Shown here piece by piece: positions 50,150 to 58,592 of a stretch of DNA of 64,000 nucleotides. The translations under genes were made by a program, and so were the position numbers. The stretch comes from JANNBN01 sp031385545 (lineage in GTDB: Bacteria > Actinomycetota > Acidimicrobiia > Acidimicrobiales > JANYDT01): positions 62,001-126,000 of the forward strand of contig JANNBN010000140.1 of the NCBI GenBank assembly GCA_031385545.1. The letters run 5' to 3'. How positions within the stretch are numbered: the stretch's first letter is position 1; each line of letters opens with the position of its first letter. The notes below the pieces were generated by a model that did no database searches, was not told the origin of the DNA, and saw only the letters and a list, made by a program, of their open reading frames with translations.

Positions 50150-51234
50150 TTGGCGACCTTTCGGATCCACTGGTCAAGCGAGACGGCGATGAGGATGAGC
50201 GAACCGATGGCGAACGTCTGCCAATAAGCGCTCACCCCAGAGAGGGTGAGGCCAAGCCGGAAGACCGACACGACAAGTGCTCCGATCAAGGTTCCGGAAA
50301 ACCTTCCACGACCACCGAAGAGGCTGGTGCCGCCGATCACAACTGCGGTAATGGTGTCGAGGTTGATCTGTCCGTCGCCAGCATTGCTACTAGCCGACAA
50401 TGACCGTCCAAGTTGGATCCAGGCACCGAACGCGTAGAGCGCTCCGGCAACCATATAGACACTTACCAACACCCGGTTGACGTTGATGCCCGCGAGACGG
50501 GCAGCTTCAAGGTCGTCGCCGGTCGCGTACACGTGCGAACCCCATGCCGTGTTGTTCAGCACGTACGTAAATGCCAGGTACATCAAGAACACCAGGATTA
50601 CGCCCACCGTGATCGTGAAGCCCGTCCGTCTCGCTCCGAAGGTGATTTCTTTGCCAGTCCAGAGCAGCAACCCGTCATAACCCTTCGTAGCGGCCTTGTC
50701 GCCGAGGTCGGCCTTCCCAATTGTCCGAGCTTGGGAGTAGGTCAGGCCCAGCGACTGAAAAATGTAGAACGTACCCAAGGTCGTGATGAAGGGCGGTAAC
50801 CCGATCTTCGTGATGAGGAACCCGTGGAAGGCGCCAAGCGAAAGGCCAACCACAAGACCAATCAGAAGCGCAACTACAGCGGGCACCCCCCATTCGCTGA
50901 ACACTTTTGCCACAACGAGATGGGTGAGCACCATGCCTGTGCCGACCGCCAGGTCAACGCCAGCGGTGATGACGATGAGGGTCTGGCCGATGGCCAGAGC
51001 GGCCAGGACCGCCGTCTGCTGGAGGATGATGCCCAGCGTCGGTGCCTTGATCAGTTTGCCGTCGCTGAAGAAGGCGAACACCATCGTGGCAACGAGCAGA
51101 ACAGCTGCAGGGCTGATCGTTGGATAGCGATGCAGCAGTCGCTGAACTCCAGCGAACGTACCGGATCGGTGGCTGAAAGAATCGGCGGCCGAAGGCGCGG
51201 GAGCATCGGGAGCGTCGGACACGGCGTCAGACAT
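50146..51234 (-). CDS. Sugar ABC transporter permease (FrcC/RbsC family)
   Basis: 362 residues with about ten transmembrane helices. ALAIGQTLIVITAGVDLAVG, ITKIGLPPFITTLGTFYIFQ, YATGDDLEAARLAGINVNRV and TAVVIGGTSLFGGRGRFSGT (the EAA-like Gly-rich loop) are standard for this family. ATG 51234 is chosen; the upstream frame is a non-conserved leader. A hairpin separates it from the binding protein gene. Confidence 0.92.
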   Translation of the reverse strand: MSDAVSDAPDAPAPSAADSFSHRSGTFAGVQRLLHRYPTISPAAVLLVATMVFAFFSDGKLIKAPTLGIILQQTAVLAALAIGQTLIVITAGVDLAVGTGMVLTHLVVAKVFSEWGVPAVVALLIGLVVGLSLGAFHGFLITKIGLPPFITTLGTFYIFQSLGLTYSQARTIGKADLGDKAATKGYDGLLLWTGKEITFGARRTGFTITVGVILVFLMYLAFTYVLNNTAWGSHVYATGDDLEAARLAGINVNRVLVSVYMVAGALYAFGAWIQLGRSLSASSNAGDGQINLDTITAVVIGGTSLFGGRGRFSGTLIGALVVSVFRLGLTLSGVSAYWQTFAIGSLILIAVSLDQWIRKVAK

Positions 51235-51374
51235 GGTTGTCCTTGTGGCAGCAGAAGCGGTGTGCGGGGCGGTGGAGCAGGTGCGAGCGTCAGGGACAAG
51301 CGTGACCGACGTCACGTGAGTCAGTGAAGCACAGAAACCGAACGTGTGCGGAAAAGGCACCAGAGAAAGCAAAT

Positions 51375-51402
51375 GGGGGCGGGCCGTTTCCAGCCCGCCC
51401 CC
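51375..51402 (-). terminator. Intercistronic hairpin (attenuating terminator) after the binding-protein gene
   Basis: Perfect 10-bp stem GGGGGCGGGC / GCCCGCCCCC with an 8-nt loop, followed on the minus strand by ATTTGCTTTCTC. It lies 64 nt after the binding-protein stop and before the permease, so it would lower permease/ATPase expression relative to the binding protein. Confidence 0.7.
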
Positions 51403-51465
51403 TCCTGCGCTGTGTTGACCGTCAAACGCCGGAGACCATCGGCGCTTGGCAGTCGGCTACTGGGA

Positions 51466-52662
51466 TCAGCCCCAGCAGATCTTCTGGCCGTCGGCGACGG
51501 AGATGCTTGTCACGCCGTCGACTGCCTTGTCGGTGACCAGCGCAACGCCGGTGTTGAAGAAGTCGAGGCCAGAAGTAACTGCTGGCTTGGGCTTGCCACC
51601 TGCGAGGTCGACGATTGCCTGCATACCCTTGGCGGCCATCTGGCCTGGGTACTGCTGGGCGGTTGCGCCGATGACGCCGGAAGCGACGAGCTCGAGGCCA
51701 GGCTTGCAGCCACCGTCGACGGAGACGATGAGGAGGTCCTTGTCCTTGCCAGCAGCCTTCATCACGTCGTATGCGCCCTGTGCAGCAGGCTCATTGATCG
51801 TGTAGATGACGTTGACGTCAGGGTTCTTGGCGAGGCAGGTCTCCATGGCGGTCTTGCCACCGTCGACCGAACCGTTGGTTGGCTCGTGGCAGATGATGGA
51901 GTAGTCGCCGCCGGCTGCGTACTTGCCGGTTGCTGGCTCCTTGCCGTTGCCTGCCTTATCTTCGGCGGCAACGATGCCCATGCCGTTGAGGAAGCCCTGG
52001 TCACGTGCGGTGTCGACCGAGACGACCTTGTCGTTGAAGAGGTCGAGCATGGCGATGACGGCCTTCTTGTTGCCGGCAGCTGCGAGCTGTCCATTGGCCC
52101 ACTGGCCGATAAGCTGGCCAGCCTCGTAGTTGTTGGTCGCGAAGGTGATGTCGACCGACGAAGCAGGGTTTGGTGGGGTGTCGAGTGCGATCACGAGCAG
52201 GCCAGCAGCGCGGGCCTTGTCGAGTGCAGGAACGACGTCGTCAGTTGCAGGTGTGATGAGAATGCCCTTGTCGCCGTTGGCAACTGCAGCCTCGATGGCT
52301 GCGATCTGGGTGGCGCTGTCGCCGTCTTCCTTGCCAGCAGCCGTGGTCAACTTGACGTTGAGTTCCTTGGCCTTGGCCTCTGCGTCCTTCTGCATCGAAA
52401 CGAAGAATGGGTTCGAGAGGGTCTTCAGGATCAGCGTGACGCCGACCTGTTCACCGGCAGCAGCGGCAGCGACCGTGGTCTCAGCAGCAGGCGTCGTTTC
52501 AGCCGGAGTGGTTTCGGCTGGCGTGGTCTCGGCTGGCGTGGTCTCGACGACCTCGGCGGCAACGGTGGTGTCGACTGTCTTGGCGGCATCGCTTCCGCAG
52601 GCGGCGAGCAAAAGCGCCGACGCTGCGAAGGCCACGACACCGAAGCGAAGCTTGCGTGTCAT
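51466..52662 (-). CDS. Sugar-binding lipoprotein of ABC transporter (FrcB-like)
   Basis: 398 residues. Lipoprotein signal with lipobox LLLAACGS (Cys at about 22), a Thr/Pro/Glu repeat linker (ETTPA x4, from 15-bp DNA repeats), then the periplasmic-binding-protein type 1 fold: TLILKTLSNPFFVSMQKDAE, ILITPATDDVVPALDKARAA, VIALDTPPN, SVDGGCKPGLELVASGVIGA. The pattern fits fructose/ribose-class binding proteins. First gene of the operon, under the LacI operator. Confidence 0.92.
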   Translation of the reverse strand: MTRKLRFGVVAFAASALLLAACGSDAAKTVDTTVAAEVVETTPAETTPAETTPAETTPAAETTVAAAAAGEQVGVTLILKTLSNPFFVSMQKDAEAKAKELNVKLTTAAGKEDGDSATQIAAIEAAVANGDKGILITPATDDVVPALDKARAAGLLVIALDTPPNPASSVDITFATNNYEAGQLIGQWANGQLAAAGNKKAVIAMLDLFNDKVVSVDTARDQGFLNGMGIVAAEDKAGNGKEPATGKYAAGGDYSIICHEPTNGSVDGGKTAMETCLAKNPDVNVIYTINEPAAQGAYDVMKAAGKDKDLLIVSVDGGCKPGLELVASGVIGATAQQYPGQMAAKGMQAIVDLAGGKPKPAVTSGLDFFNTGVALVTDKAVDGVTSISVADGQKICWG

Positions 52663-52717
52663 AAAGAAGTTCCCCTTGGTGATGGCTGGCGTTGCGAGTG
52701 TCACAACGCCGGGGATG

Positions 52718-52746
52718 AGTTAACCTGCCAATGACAACGTTGTCAA
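52718..52746 (-). promoter_or_regulatory. Promoter of the sugar ABC operon
   Basis: On the minus strand, perfect -35 TTGACA (52746-52741), 17-nt spacer, -10 TTAACT (52723-52718). The operator palindrome overlaps the -35 box. Confidence 0.55.
52732..52745. promoter_or_regulatory. LacI-family operator
   Basis: TGACAAC/GTTGTCA, a 14-bp perfect palindrome with the central CG expected of LacI-type sites, in the gap between the divergent lacI-type gene and the binding-protein gene. It covers the -35 of the transporter promoter. Confidence 0.7.
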
Positions 52747-52779
52747 GTCTCTTGTCTTTCATTGTACGATTCCGCACTC

Positions 52780-53820
52780 ATGAACGACACGCCTCTCAGA
52801 CGCCCGACCATGCGCGATGTCGCCGAGATCGCGGGTGTCAGCCTGAAAACGGTTTCACGCGTCGTGAACCATGAGGAGGGTGTGAGCGACGATCTGGCCA
52901 GGCGGGTGGGTACCGCAGTGGCCTCGTTGCGGTACGTCCCGGACGAACGAGCACGCAACCTCCGTCAGAACGAATCGCGCCCGACCTCCATCGGGTTTTC
53001 ACTCGTCGACGTGTCGAACCCGTTCTTCTCCGCCGTGCTGCGGGGCCTCGAGGAGGTCGCCCGGACTCGCAATTGCCTGGTTCTCTCGGCCAGCACGGAC
53101 CACGACCAGCACCGTCAGGCCCGGCTGATCGAGACCTTCGTGCAGCGACGCGTGGCCGGCATCGTGGTGGTTCCGTGCGGACCCGAACTCGGTCTGCTCA
53201 CCCCTGATCTGCTGCGAGGCACCCCGGTCGTCTTCGTGGACTGCGAGCCCGAGACCGGCGAGTTCGACCTGGTCAGAAGTGACCACTACGGCGGCGCACT
53301 CGAGCTCACGCAGCATCTCATCGACCACGGGCATCGCCGAATCGGCTTTCTCGGCGACGAAACGGCCATCTTCTCCGCCCGGCTGCGGTTGCACGGCTAC
53401 ACCGATGCCATGGCGGCGGCCGGGATCCAGGTCGATCCGCAGCTCGTGATCACCGGCGAGCGCTCCCCCATCGGCTGGCAGACCGAGATCTTCCAGTGGC
53501 TGACCCGCCTCGACGAACGACCGACCGCGGTGATGTCGGCGCAGAACTTCGTCACGATGGGCGCGGTTCGCGCCCTGCACCAGCTGAAACTCGAGCGCTC
53601 CATCGCGCTTGCCGGGTTCGACGAGATCGAGATGGGCGACGTCGTCTCGCCCGCGGTCACCGTGCTTCCCCAGCATCCCTTCGAGCTCGGCCGGTTGGCC
53701 GGCGAGACGCTGTTCCGGCGGCTCGACGGCTCGAACGAGCCACCGGTTCACGAGATTTTGCAGGCATCGGTCGTGCAGCGCGGTTCGGGCGAGATCAGGC
53801 CAGCTCAAACTCCCGGCTAG
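52780..53820 (+). CDS. LacI-family sugar-responsive repressor
   Basis: 346 residues. LacI HTH PTMRDVAEIAGVSLKTVSRV with hinge helix (DERARNLRQNESRPTSIGFS), and a PBP1-like effector domain (VSNPFFSAVLRGLEEVARTR, RVAGIVVVPCG, IGFLGDETAIFSARLRLHGY). Divergent from and probably repressing the sugar ABC operon. TACGAT 9 nt upstream of ATG 52780 may be its own -10 box. Its stop overlaps the convergent purU remnant (CTAG). Confidence 0.92.
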   Translation: MNDTPLRRPTMRDVAEIAGVSLKTVSRVVNHEEGVSDDLARRVGTAVASLRYVPDERARNLRQNESRPTSIGFSLVDVSNPFFSAVLRGLEEVARTRNCLVLSASTDHDQHRQARLIETFVQRRVAGIVVVPCGPELGLLTPDLLRGTPVVFVDCEPETGEFDLVRSDHYGGALELTQHLIDHGHRRIGFLGDETAIFSARLRLHGYTDAMAAAGIQVDPQLVITGERSPIGWQTEIFQWLTRLDERPTAVMSAQNFVTMGAVRALHQLKLERSIALAGFDEIEMGDVVSPAVTVLPQHPFELGRLAGETLFRRLDGSNEPPVHEILQASVVQRGSGEIRPAQTPG

Positions 53821-54430
53821 GGAAACACCACGGTCTTCTTGCCGACGAGCAGCACCCGGTTCTCGGCCCAGTAGCTGACAGCGCGGGACAGCACCAGCCG
53901 CTCGGTGTCACGGCCCAACGTGGTCAATTCCTCGGCCGTGTGGGCGTGATCGACCCGGCGCACGTCCTGTTCGATGATGGGCCCCTCGTCCAGTTCACCG
54001 GTCACGAAGTGGGCGGTGGCACCGACCAGCTTCACGCCGCGTTCGTGTGCCTGGTGATAGGGGCGCGCGCCCTTGAACCCGGGCAGGAACGAGTGATGGA
54101 TGTTGATCGCGCGCCCTGAGACGTGTTCGCAGAGCGAATCGCTGAGTACCTGCATGTACCTCGCCAGCACCACCAGATCCACGTTGTGCTGGGTATCAGC
54201 GCGCGTCGTGCCTGCTCTTGCTGCGGCTTGGTTGCTGCGGTAACCGGTAAGTGCACATAGGAGATGCCCTCGTTGGCGGCGATCTGCGCACAGTCCGGGT
54301 GGTTGGAGACGATGAGCGGGATGTCGACGCGAAGATCGCCGATGCGCCAGCGGTACAGCAGGTCGACCAGGCAATGGTCATACTTGGAAACCATCACCAC
54401 GACCTGCGGGCGGTGGTCGGCCCGACGCAC
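53817..54430 (-). pseudogene. purU: purU remnant (formyltetrahydrofolate deformylase), truncated and frameshifted
   Basis: Two frames together encode the catalytic domain of PurU. From 54430: VVVMVSKYDHCLVDLLYRW, IVSNHPDCAQIAANEGI, VHLPVTAATKPQQEQARR. After a shift near 54195-54205: HNVDLVVLARYMQVLSD, INIHHSFLPGFKGARPYHQA, GATAHFVTGELDEGPIIEQD. The N-terminal ACT domain (about 85 residues) is missing; the adjacent DNA instead belongs to another gene remnant. PurU hydrolyses 10-formyl-THF to formate and THF. As it stands it cannot give a functional product. Confidence 0.8.
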
Positions 54431-54726
54431 GATGACCGTTGCGGCTGGGTCACATCTGGATCAGCTGCGACCCGACGAACGCACCATTCCCTCGCTCGCC
54501 GCCCGCTTCGGAGTGGAGCGATTTTCTCTGGGCGTCGGACTTTCCGCACGCAGATCACACCCAGGAGTATGTGCACGATCTCAACGAGTTGGTCGCGTCG
54601 TTCCCCGAAGACCAGCAGCGCAAGTTCGTGGGCGACAACGCCCGTGCACTGTTCGGGTTGCCACTGACCCGACCCTGCAAACCTCTGCGAAGGCTCGGCA
54701 AGAATTTCAGCAAAGAGTTTCTGTAA
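54431..54726 (+). pseudogene. C-terminal fragment of an amidohydrolase (amidohydrolase 2-like)
   Basis: The plus-strand frame encodes GHIWISCDP, a scrambled segment, then FLWASDFPHADHTQEYVHDL, NELVASFPEDQQRKFVGDNA and RALFGL, the last strand and helices of metal-dependent TIM-barrel amidohydrolases, with the catalytic Asp in ASDFPHAD. The expected segment between (DERTIPSLAARFGVERF) is found intact in the +1 frame, so two compensating single-base indels (near 54470 and 54520) have occurred. The first 300 residues are gone. It abuts the purU remnant head to head. Confidence 0.7.
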
Positions 54727-54733
54727 AACGAAG

Positions 54734-54757
54734 AATCCCCTGCCGAGGCAGGGGATT
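54734..54757. terminator. Terminator of tRNA-Gly (minus strand), bidirectional
   Basis: 10-11-bp stem AATCCCCTGCC / GGCAGGGGATT directly downstream of the tRNA 3' end; on the minus strand the stem ends in ATTCTTCGTTTT. Confidence 0.75.
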
Positions 54758-54761
54758 CCCT

Positions 54762-54837
54762 TGGAGCGGACGACCGGATTCGAACCGGCGACCCTCACCT
54801 TGGCAAGGTGATGCTCTACCAACTGAGCCACGTCCGC
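54762..54837 (-). tRNA. tRNA-Gly (anticodon GCC), CCA encoded
   Basis: Minus strand folds as a complete cloverleaf: acceptor GCGGACG/CGTCCGC, D arm GCTC/GAGC, anticodon stem TCACC/GGTGA with loop TTGCCAA (anticodon GCC), T arm GCCGG-TTCGAAT-CCGGT, discriminator T and encoded CCA (54764-54762). Confidence 0.95.
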
Positions 54838-55031
54838 AATGGGTTTTTACCTTAGCACGACCCCTCACCGAGGTGGCACAACTCCCTTGCCGGTTCACGC
54901 TCAACATCGCGGCACTCCGGCACCTTCGCGGTACTCCAGCACCATGCCTGAGGGCCGCGACCATTCCTCAGTGCCGCGACCATTCCTCAGTGCCGCGAAG
55001 TGTCCTCCATCGACGCGTCGTCCAGTCACCG
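54838..55031. other. Intergenic stretch with a 19-bp duplication
   Basis: GACCATTCCTCAGTGCCGC is directly repeated (54959-54977 and 54978-54996). Otherwise low-information sequence between tRNA-Gly and the decayed AbiEi/DUF559 gene. No gene supported. Confidence 0.5.
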
Positions 55032-56085
55032 TCACCGCCTTGCCGGAGTGATGGACAACTCGTGACCAGAACCGTCAACCCTGCGACCCATCACTTCCCA
55101 TACGTTTCCTAGGTCGACCGCTCGCCGCAGATGGGACGTCACCTCAGCGACAATCCGTTCAGGTTCGAAGAGCGCGACCGACGCCGGGTACCGGAACAGT
55201 GGGAGCCCGGGGAAAGGCGGCGATCGCGTTCATGGTCCAGCTTTCGTCGCTCGGTGAGGTCATGGAAACCGCCGTCGATCTCAATGATCAGCTGAGCCGA
55301 CGGGATGAGGAAGTCGGCGAAATGGATGCGCACACGTCCCTGCCGATCCGGGGCGAGGATTCGTGGCTGCACGACGACACCGGTGATTCCAGCGGCAACC
55401 AAAGCGAGCAGCACAGTGGAGTCGGCGATAGAACCCGTTGGCCGTCCTGGGAGGCGTTGTGACAACGCGACACGCACGGTAGTTGTGCCCGGCTTGCGGC
55501 TCCACCGGCCGACCATTGAGCACAGTTCAGTCAGCACGTCTTCACGCCAAACTTCAGGTCGCTTCGGGTCCGGTCCCCGCAAGCCGGATTCCAACACGAT
55601 CGAGAACTCACGCGGATCAACCGTTGCTGCCACATCGAGCAGTGTCCGAGCCCGCCCGTGAATCGGACGCCATCTGCGTCTGTGGTCACCGACTGGCCGT
55701 CGGGCACATGGCGCGTTCGGTGGACGTGGAGCGCAAATTCCTGGGAGCTGGCATCACCGGCGTTGAACGATCTGGTTGTGTTCGGGACCGTGACACTTGT
55801 GGTGCGGGAGTCCCATCCAGATGTCGAGTCGAACCCGTGTCGGATGGCAGCCGTGTCACGGGACAAGACAGACTGCGGACCTCCGCGTTTCAGGACGGCT
55901 GCATGTCAAGCAGCTCGATGATGGTCAGGGTCTTGACTGTTCGACGGAAGGTAGATGCCGTTGAAGAGCCGGTTCCATTTCCCCGAGTCGAGTCGATGTT
56001 GGATGGATGACCGGGTGTATCCGGCGGCGAGCAACGACTCGCGTAACAGGTCCGCGACGTTGGAAACGCGAGGTCCGGCGGCCCG
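55032..56085 (-). pseudogene. AbiEi/DUF559-type gene, multiply disrupted
   Basis: Reading the minus strand across frames restores one protein: an N-terminal winged helix (VADLLRESLLAAGYTRSSIQ, then WNRLFNGIYLPS), a middle region (VLKRGGPQSVLSRDTAAIRH ... FALHVHRTRHVPDGQSVTTD), and a C-terminal DUF559/Vsr-like nuclease part (LIIEIDGGFHDLTERRKLDH, then FRYPASVALFEPERIVAEVT). Three lesions break it: a TGA at 55908-55906, a frameshift near 55640 and another near 55195. Such proteins are related to AbiEi antitoxins of abortive-infection systems or to small endonucleases. No start codon is obvious. No partner toxin is adjacent. Confidence 0.75.
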
Positions 56086-56090
56086 ATTTG

Positions 56091-57641
56091 TCAGCCCTTG
56101 CCCGACTTGGCAGCCGATTTGCCCTGCGACTTGGCCGGCTGGCCCGACTTGGCCGATCCTGCCGATCCTGCCGATCCTGCCGATTTCGCTGGTTTGGCTG
56201 ATTTCCTGGGCTTCCCCGGCTGCGCGGACCCAGGACCCTGCGTCCCGGCTCGAGCCAACATGAGCAGTTCGTCGATGCCGGTGTTGCAGTGTTCGGCCAG
56301 GTCCCACAGACCCGCCATCGTCTCGCGGCACGCAAGGAGCCCCACGTAGACCACACCCATGTACGACATCACGGTCATGTTGAGCCCGATACCGTCGAAG
56401 ATGGGGCCCATGGGGTACCACTCCACCAGCCGGGCACCGGTGCAGTACAGCGGGATCTGCGGGCCGGGCACGTTGGAGATGGTGACGTTGTAGATCGGCT
56501 TGTGCCGGTTGGCCAGCCCCATCGAGGAGTACAGGCGCGCGGCACGCGCCGCAACGGCGGGTGCTGCGAACTCGGCCCAGTTCGACAACGTGTCGGCACC
56601 GATGGCGTTGATCGATTCCTTGGCGATGACCGTTTCGGCCATGATCGACTGATACCGCTTCAGCGGGTCGGGCTCTTCGGTGGCAAGCCGCACCAAGAGC
56701 TGGCTGACCCGGTTACCCATGGCACCCTTCTGATCGGTGCTCCGCACGCTCATGGGCACCATGGCCACCAATGGCTCGGCCGGCAGCTCTCCCCCGTCCA
56801 GGAGGTACCGCCGCAAAGCGGACGAGCACATCGCAAGCACAACATCGTTGACCGTGCCCCCGAACGCGGCGCGCACCTCTTTGATGTCGCTGAGCGTCAC
56901 CTGTGTGTATGCGAACTTACGATGCGGGGTGATGGGCACGTTGAAGCTGGTGCGCGGCGCCCCGAACGGTGTGGCTGGAGACGGCGCTCCTTCTGCCGAG
57001 CGCTTGCGGAGGTTCAACGCAACCTCGGCGGTGCGGCGGACGGCGCGGACCAGCTCGGCGGGCTGCTCCGTGAGGCTCCGCAACGCGTACGCAAGTGTCT
57101 CCACGTCGGACGGAATACGGTCCCCACGGAACGGCTTGTCGGGCGCAGGTACCGCCGGGGAATCGGCAGTCAGATCCAGCAATGCGGTGGTGAGCTCAGC
57201 CCCGGACGCCCCGTCGATGGCCGAGTGGTGGGTCTTGGTGATGAGCGCAATGCGCCCGCCTGCAAGCCCTTCGACAACCTCCATCTCCCACAGCGGCCGC
57301 GTCCGGTCGAGCGGACGCGCCATGAACTGCGCAGCGTGTTCCGCCAGTTCGGCCCTGCCGCCCGGCGATGGGAGTGCAGCCTGGCGCACGTGGTATTCGA
57401 TGTCGAAATGGGAGTCGTTCGCCCACAGCGGATGGTGCAGACCGAACGGGACCGTGACCAGCTTCCAGCGGAACGGTGGGAGCAGATGCAGCCGGTCCTC
57501 CACGGCTGCTTTCACCCGTTCGAACGAACACGCGGTGGGATCGTCGCCCGGGTCGAAGACGTACACCGCACCCACGTGCATGTGATTGTTGGGCGTCTCC
57601 ATGTACAGGAACGACGCATCGAGACCGGTGAGGCGGCGCAT
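56091..57641 (-). CDS. Wax ester synthase/diacylglycerol acyltransferase (WS/DGAT)
   Basis: 516 residues. The active-site motif HHSAIDG (138-144, HHxxxDG) lies in the N-terminal domain (RLTGLDASFLYMETPNNHMH). The C-terminal WES domain has VNDVVLAMCSSALRRYL, GNRVSQLLVRL and YNVTISNVPGPQIPLYCTGA. It esterifies acyl-CoA to diacylglycerol or fatty alcohol for storage lipids. The last 45 residues are a Lys/Ser/Ala/Gly tail expanded from 9-bp DNA repeats (near 56150-56190). Confidence 0.93.
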   Translation of the reverse strand: MRRLTGLDASFLYMETPNNHMHVGAVYVFDPGDDPTACSFERVKAAVEDRLHLLPPFRWKLVTVPFGLHHPLWANDSHFDIEYHVRQAALPSPGGRAELAEHAAQFMARPLDRTRPLWEMEVVEGLAGGRIALITKTHHSAIDGASGAELTTALLDLTADSPAVPAPDKPFRGDRIPSDVETLAYALRSLTEQPAELVRAVRRTAEVALNLRKRSAEGAPSPATPFGAPRTSFNVPITPHRKFAYTQVTLSDIKEVRAAFGGTVNDVVLAMCSSALRRYLLDGGELPAEPLVAMVPMSVRSTDQKGAMGNRVSQLLVRLATEEPDPLKRYQSIMAETVIAKESINAIGADTLSNWAEFAAPAVAARAARLYSSMGLANRHKPIYNVTISNVPGPQIPLYCTGARLVEWYPMGPIFDGIGLNMTVMSYMGVVYVGLLACRETMAGLWDLAEHCNTGIDELLMLARAGTQGPGSAQPGKPRKSAKPAKSAGSAGSAGSAKSGQPAKSQGKSAAKSGKG

Positions 57642-57650
57642 GGCAGGACC

Positions 57651-58523
57651 CTACTTGAGCAGGCGGGACAAGCGCCGGTCGGCCAGCAACTTGCCGTCCG
57701 TCTGACACGTGGGGCAGTACTGCCAACTCTTCGAGGCGAACGCGATCTCCCGCACCGTGTCTCCGCACACGGGGCACGGCAATCCGTTGCGGCCGTGCAC
57801 ACGCATGCCTGTGCGTTTCGCGTCCTTGAGCTCAGCGGCGGGTTTGCCAGCACTGCGGTCCAGGGCCTCGGTGAGCACCGTCACGATTGCATGGTGGAGG
57901 CCGGCGACCACAAGGGGGTCCGCCCCGATGGTCGATGCCGACGCGAACGGGCTGAGCCGGGCCAGGTGCAGTGCATCGTCGGAGTACGCGTTTCCGACTC
58001 CGGCAATGAGGCTCTGATCCGTGAGTACACCTTTGATACGGGCCTTGCCCTGGCTGAGCAGCAGCTCAGCGAGGCGTTCGACGGTGAACTGCGCGCTGAT
58101 CGCTTCGACGCCCAGCGTCCGGATGAACTCGACATCGTCAAGGTTGCGCACCACGTGCACGCTGAGGCGCTTGTCCGTGCCAGCCTCGGTGGCCGTGAAC
58201 CCGCTGCCGTCGGAGAACGTGACCCGCAAGGCCTGCGGACCTTTGGTGAGCTTCGCCGGCCCGGCCGACTGGGTGTCGGTCCAGCGGATCCACCCCGCAC
58301 GTGCCAGATGGATGCACAGATGTAGGCCTGCGTCGGTGGTGGCGATAAGGAACTTGCCACGACGCGACCATCCGGTGACGGTCTGGCCGCGCAGTGCTTC
58401 GATGGGCGGATCGTACGTACGCAGAGCACTGATGGCAAGCACGTCGAGGCGGGTGAACTGAAGGCCTGTGGTGCGTTCGGCCAGCCACCGGGCGAGGCTC
58501 TCGACCTCTGGCATCTCAGGCAT
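57651..58523 (-). CDS. Fpg/Nei-family DNA glycosylase
   Basis: 290 residues. ATG 58523 gives N-terminus MPEMPEVESLARWL, exposing the catalytic Pro2 and Glu3 after Met removal. The H2TH region is LLSQGKARIKGVLTDQSLIA-GVGNAYSDDAL, and the C-terminal zinc finger is CPVCGDTVREI ... YCPTCQ. It excises oxidised bases and cleaves the abasic site. Whether it is Fpg or Nei cannot be decided by eye. It lies 9 nt upstream of WS/DGAT. Confidence 0.92.
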   Translation of the reverse strand: MPEMPEVESLARWLAERTTGLQFTRLDVLAISALRTYDPPIEALRGQTVTGWSRRGKFLIATTDAGLHLCIHLARAGWIRWTDTQSAGPAKLTKGPQALRVTFSDGSGFTATEAGTDKRLSVHVVRNLDDVEFIRTLGVEAISAQFTVERLAELLLSQGKARIKGVLTDQSLIAGVGNAYSDDALHLARLSPFASASTIGADPLVVAGLHHAIVTVLTEALDRSAGKPAAELKDAKRTGMRVHGRNGLPCPVCGDTVREIAFASKSWQYCPTCQTDGKLLADRRLSRLLK

Positions 58524-58553
58524 GCTCGACCTTACCGGGCCCGACACATCGTG

Positions 58554-58592
58554 TCAGGTGTTCTGGTCAGGTGTTCTGGTCAGGTGTTCTGG
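58554..58592. repeat. 13-bp tandem repeat (TCAGGTGTTCTGG x3) across the SDR stop codon
   Basis: Three perfect units. The unit nearest the SDR gene contains its stop codon (TCA at 58580-58582 on plus = TGA), so the stop is duplicated in the following units. Confidence 0.85.

Noticed and set aside
55906..55908. In-frame TGA in the AbiEi-like gene as another selenocysteine codon
   Set aside because: The context (HRAA-TGA-HAAV) is not a redox site, no hairpin of the right type follows, and the same gene has two frameshifts, so decay explains it.
56289..58325. 678-codon open frame on the plus strand
   Set aside because: Antisense to WS/DGAT and the Fpg/Nei glycosylase, which carry intact active-site motifs.
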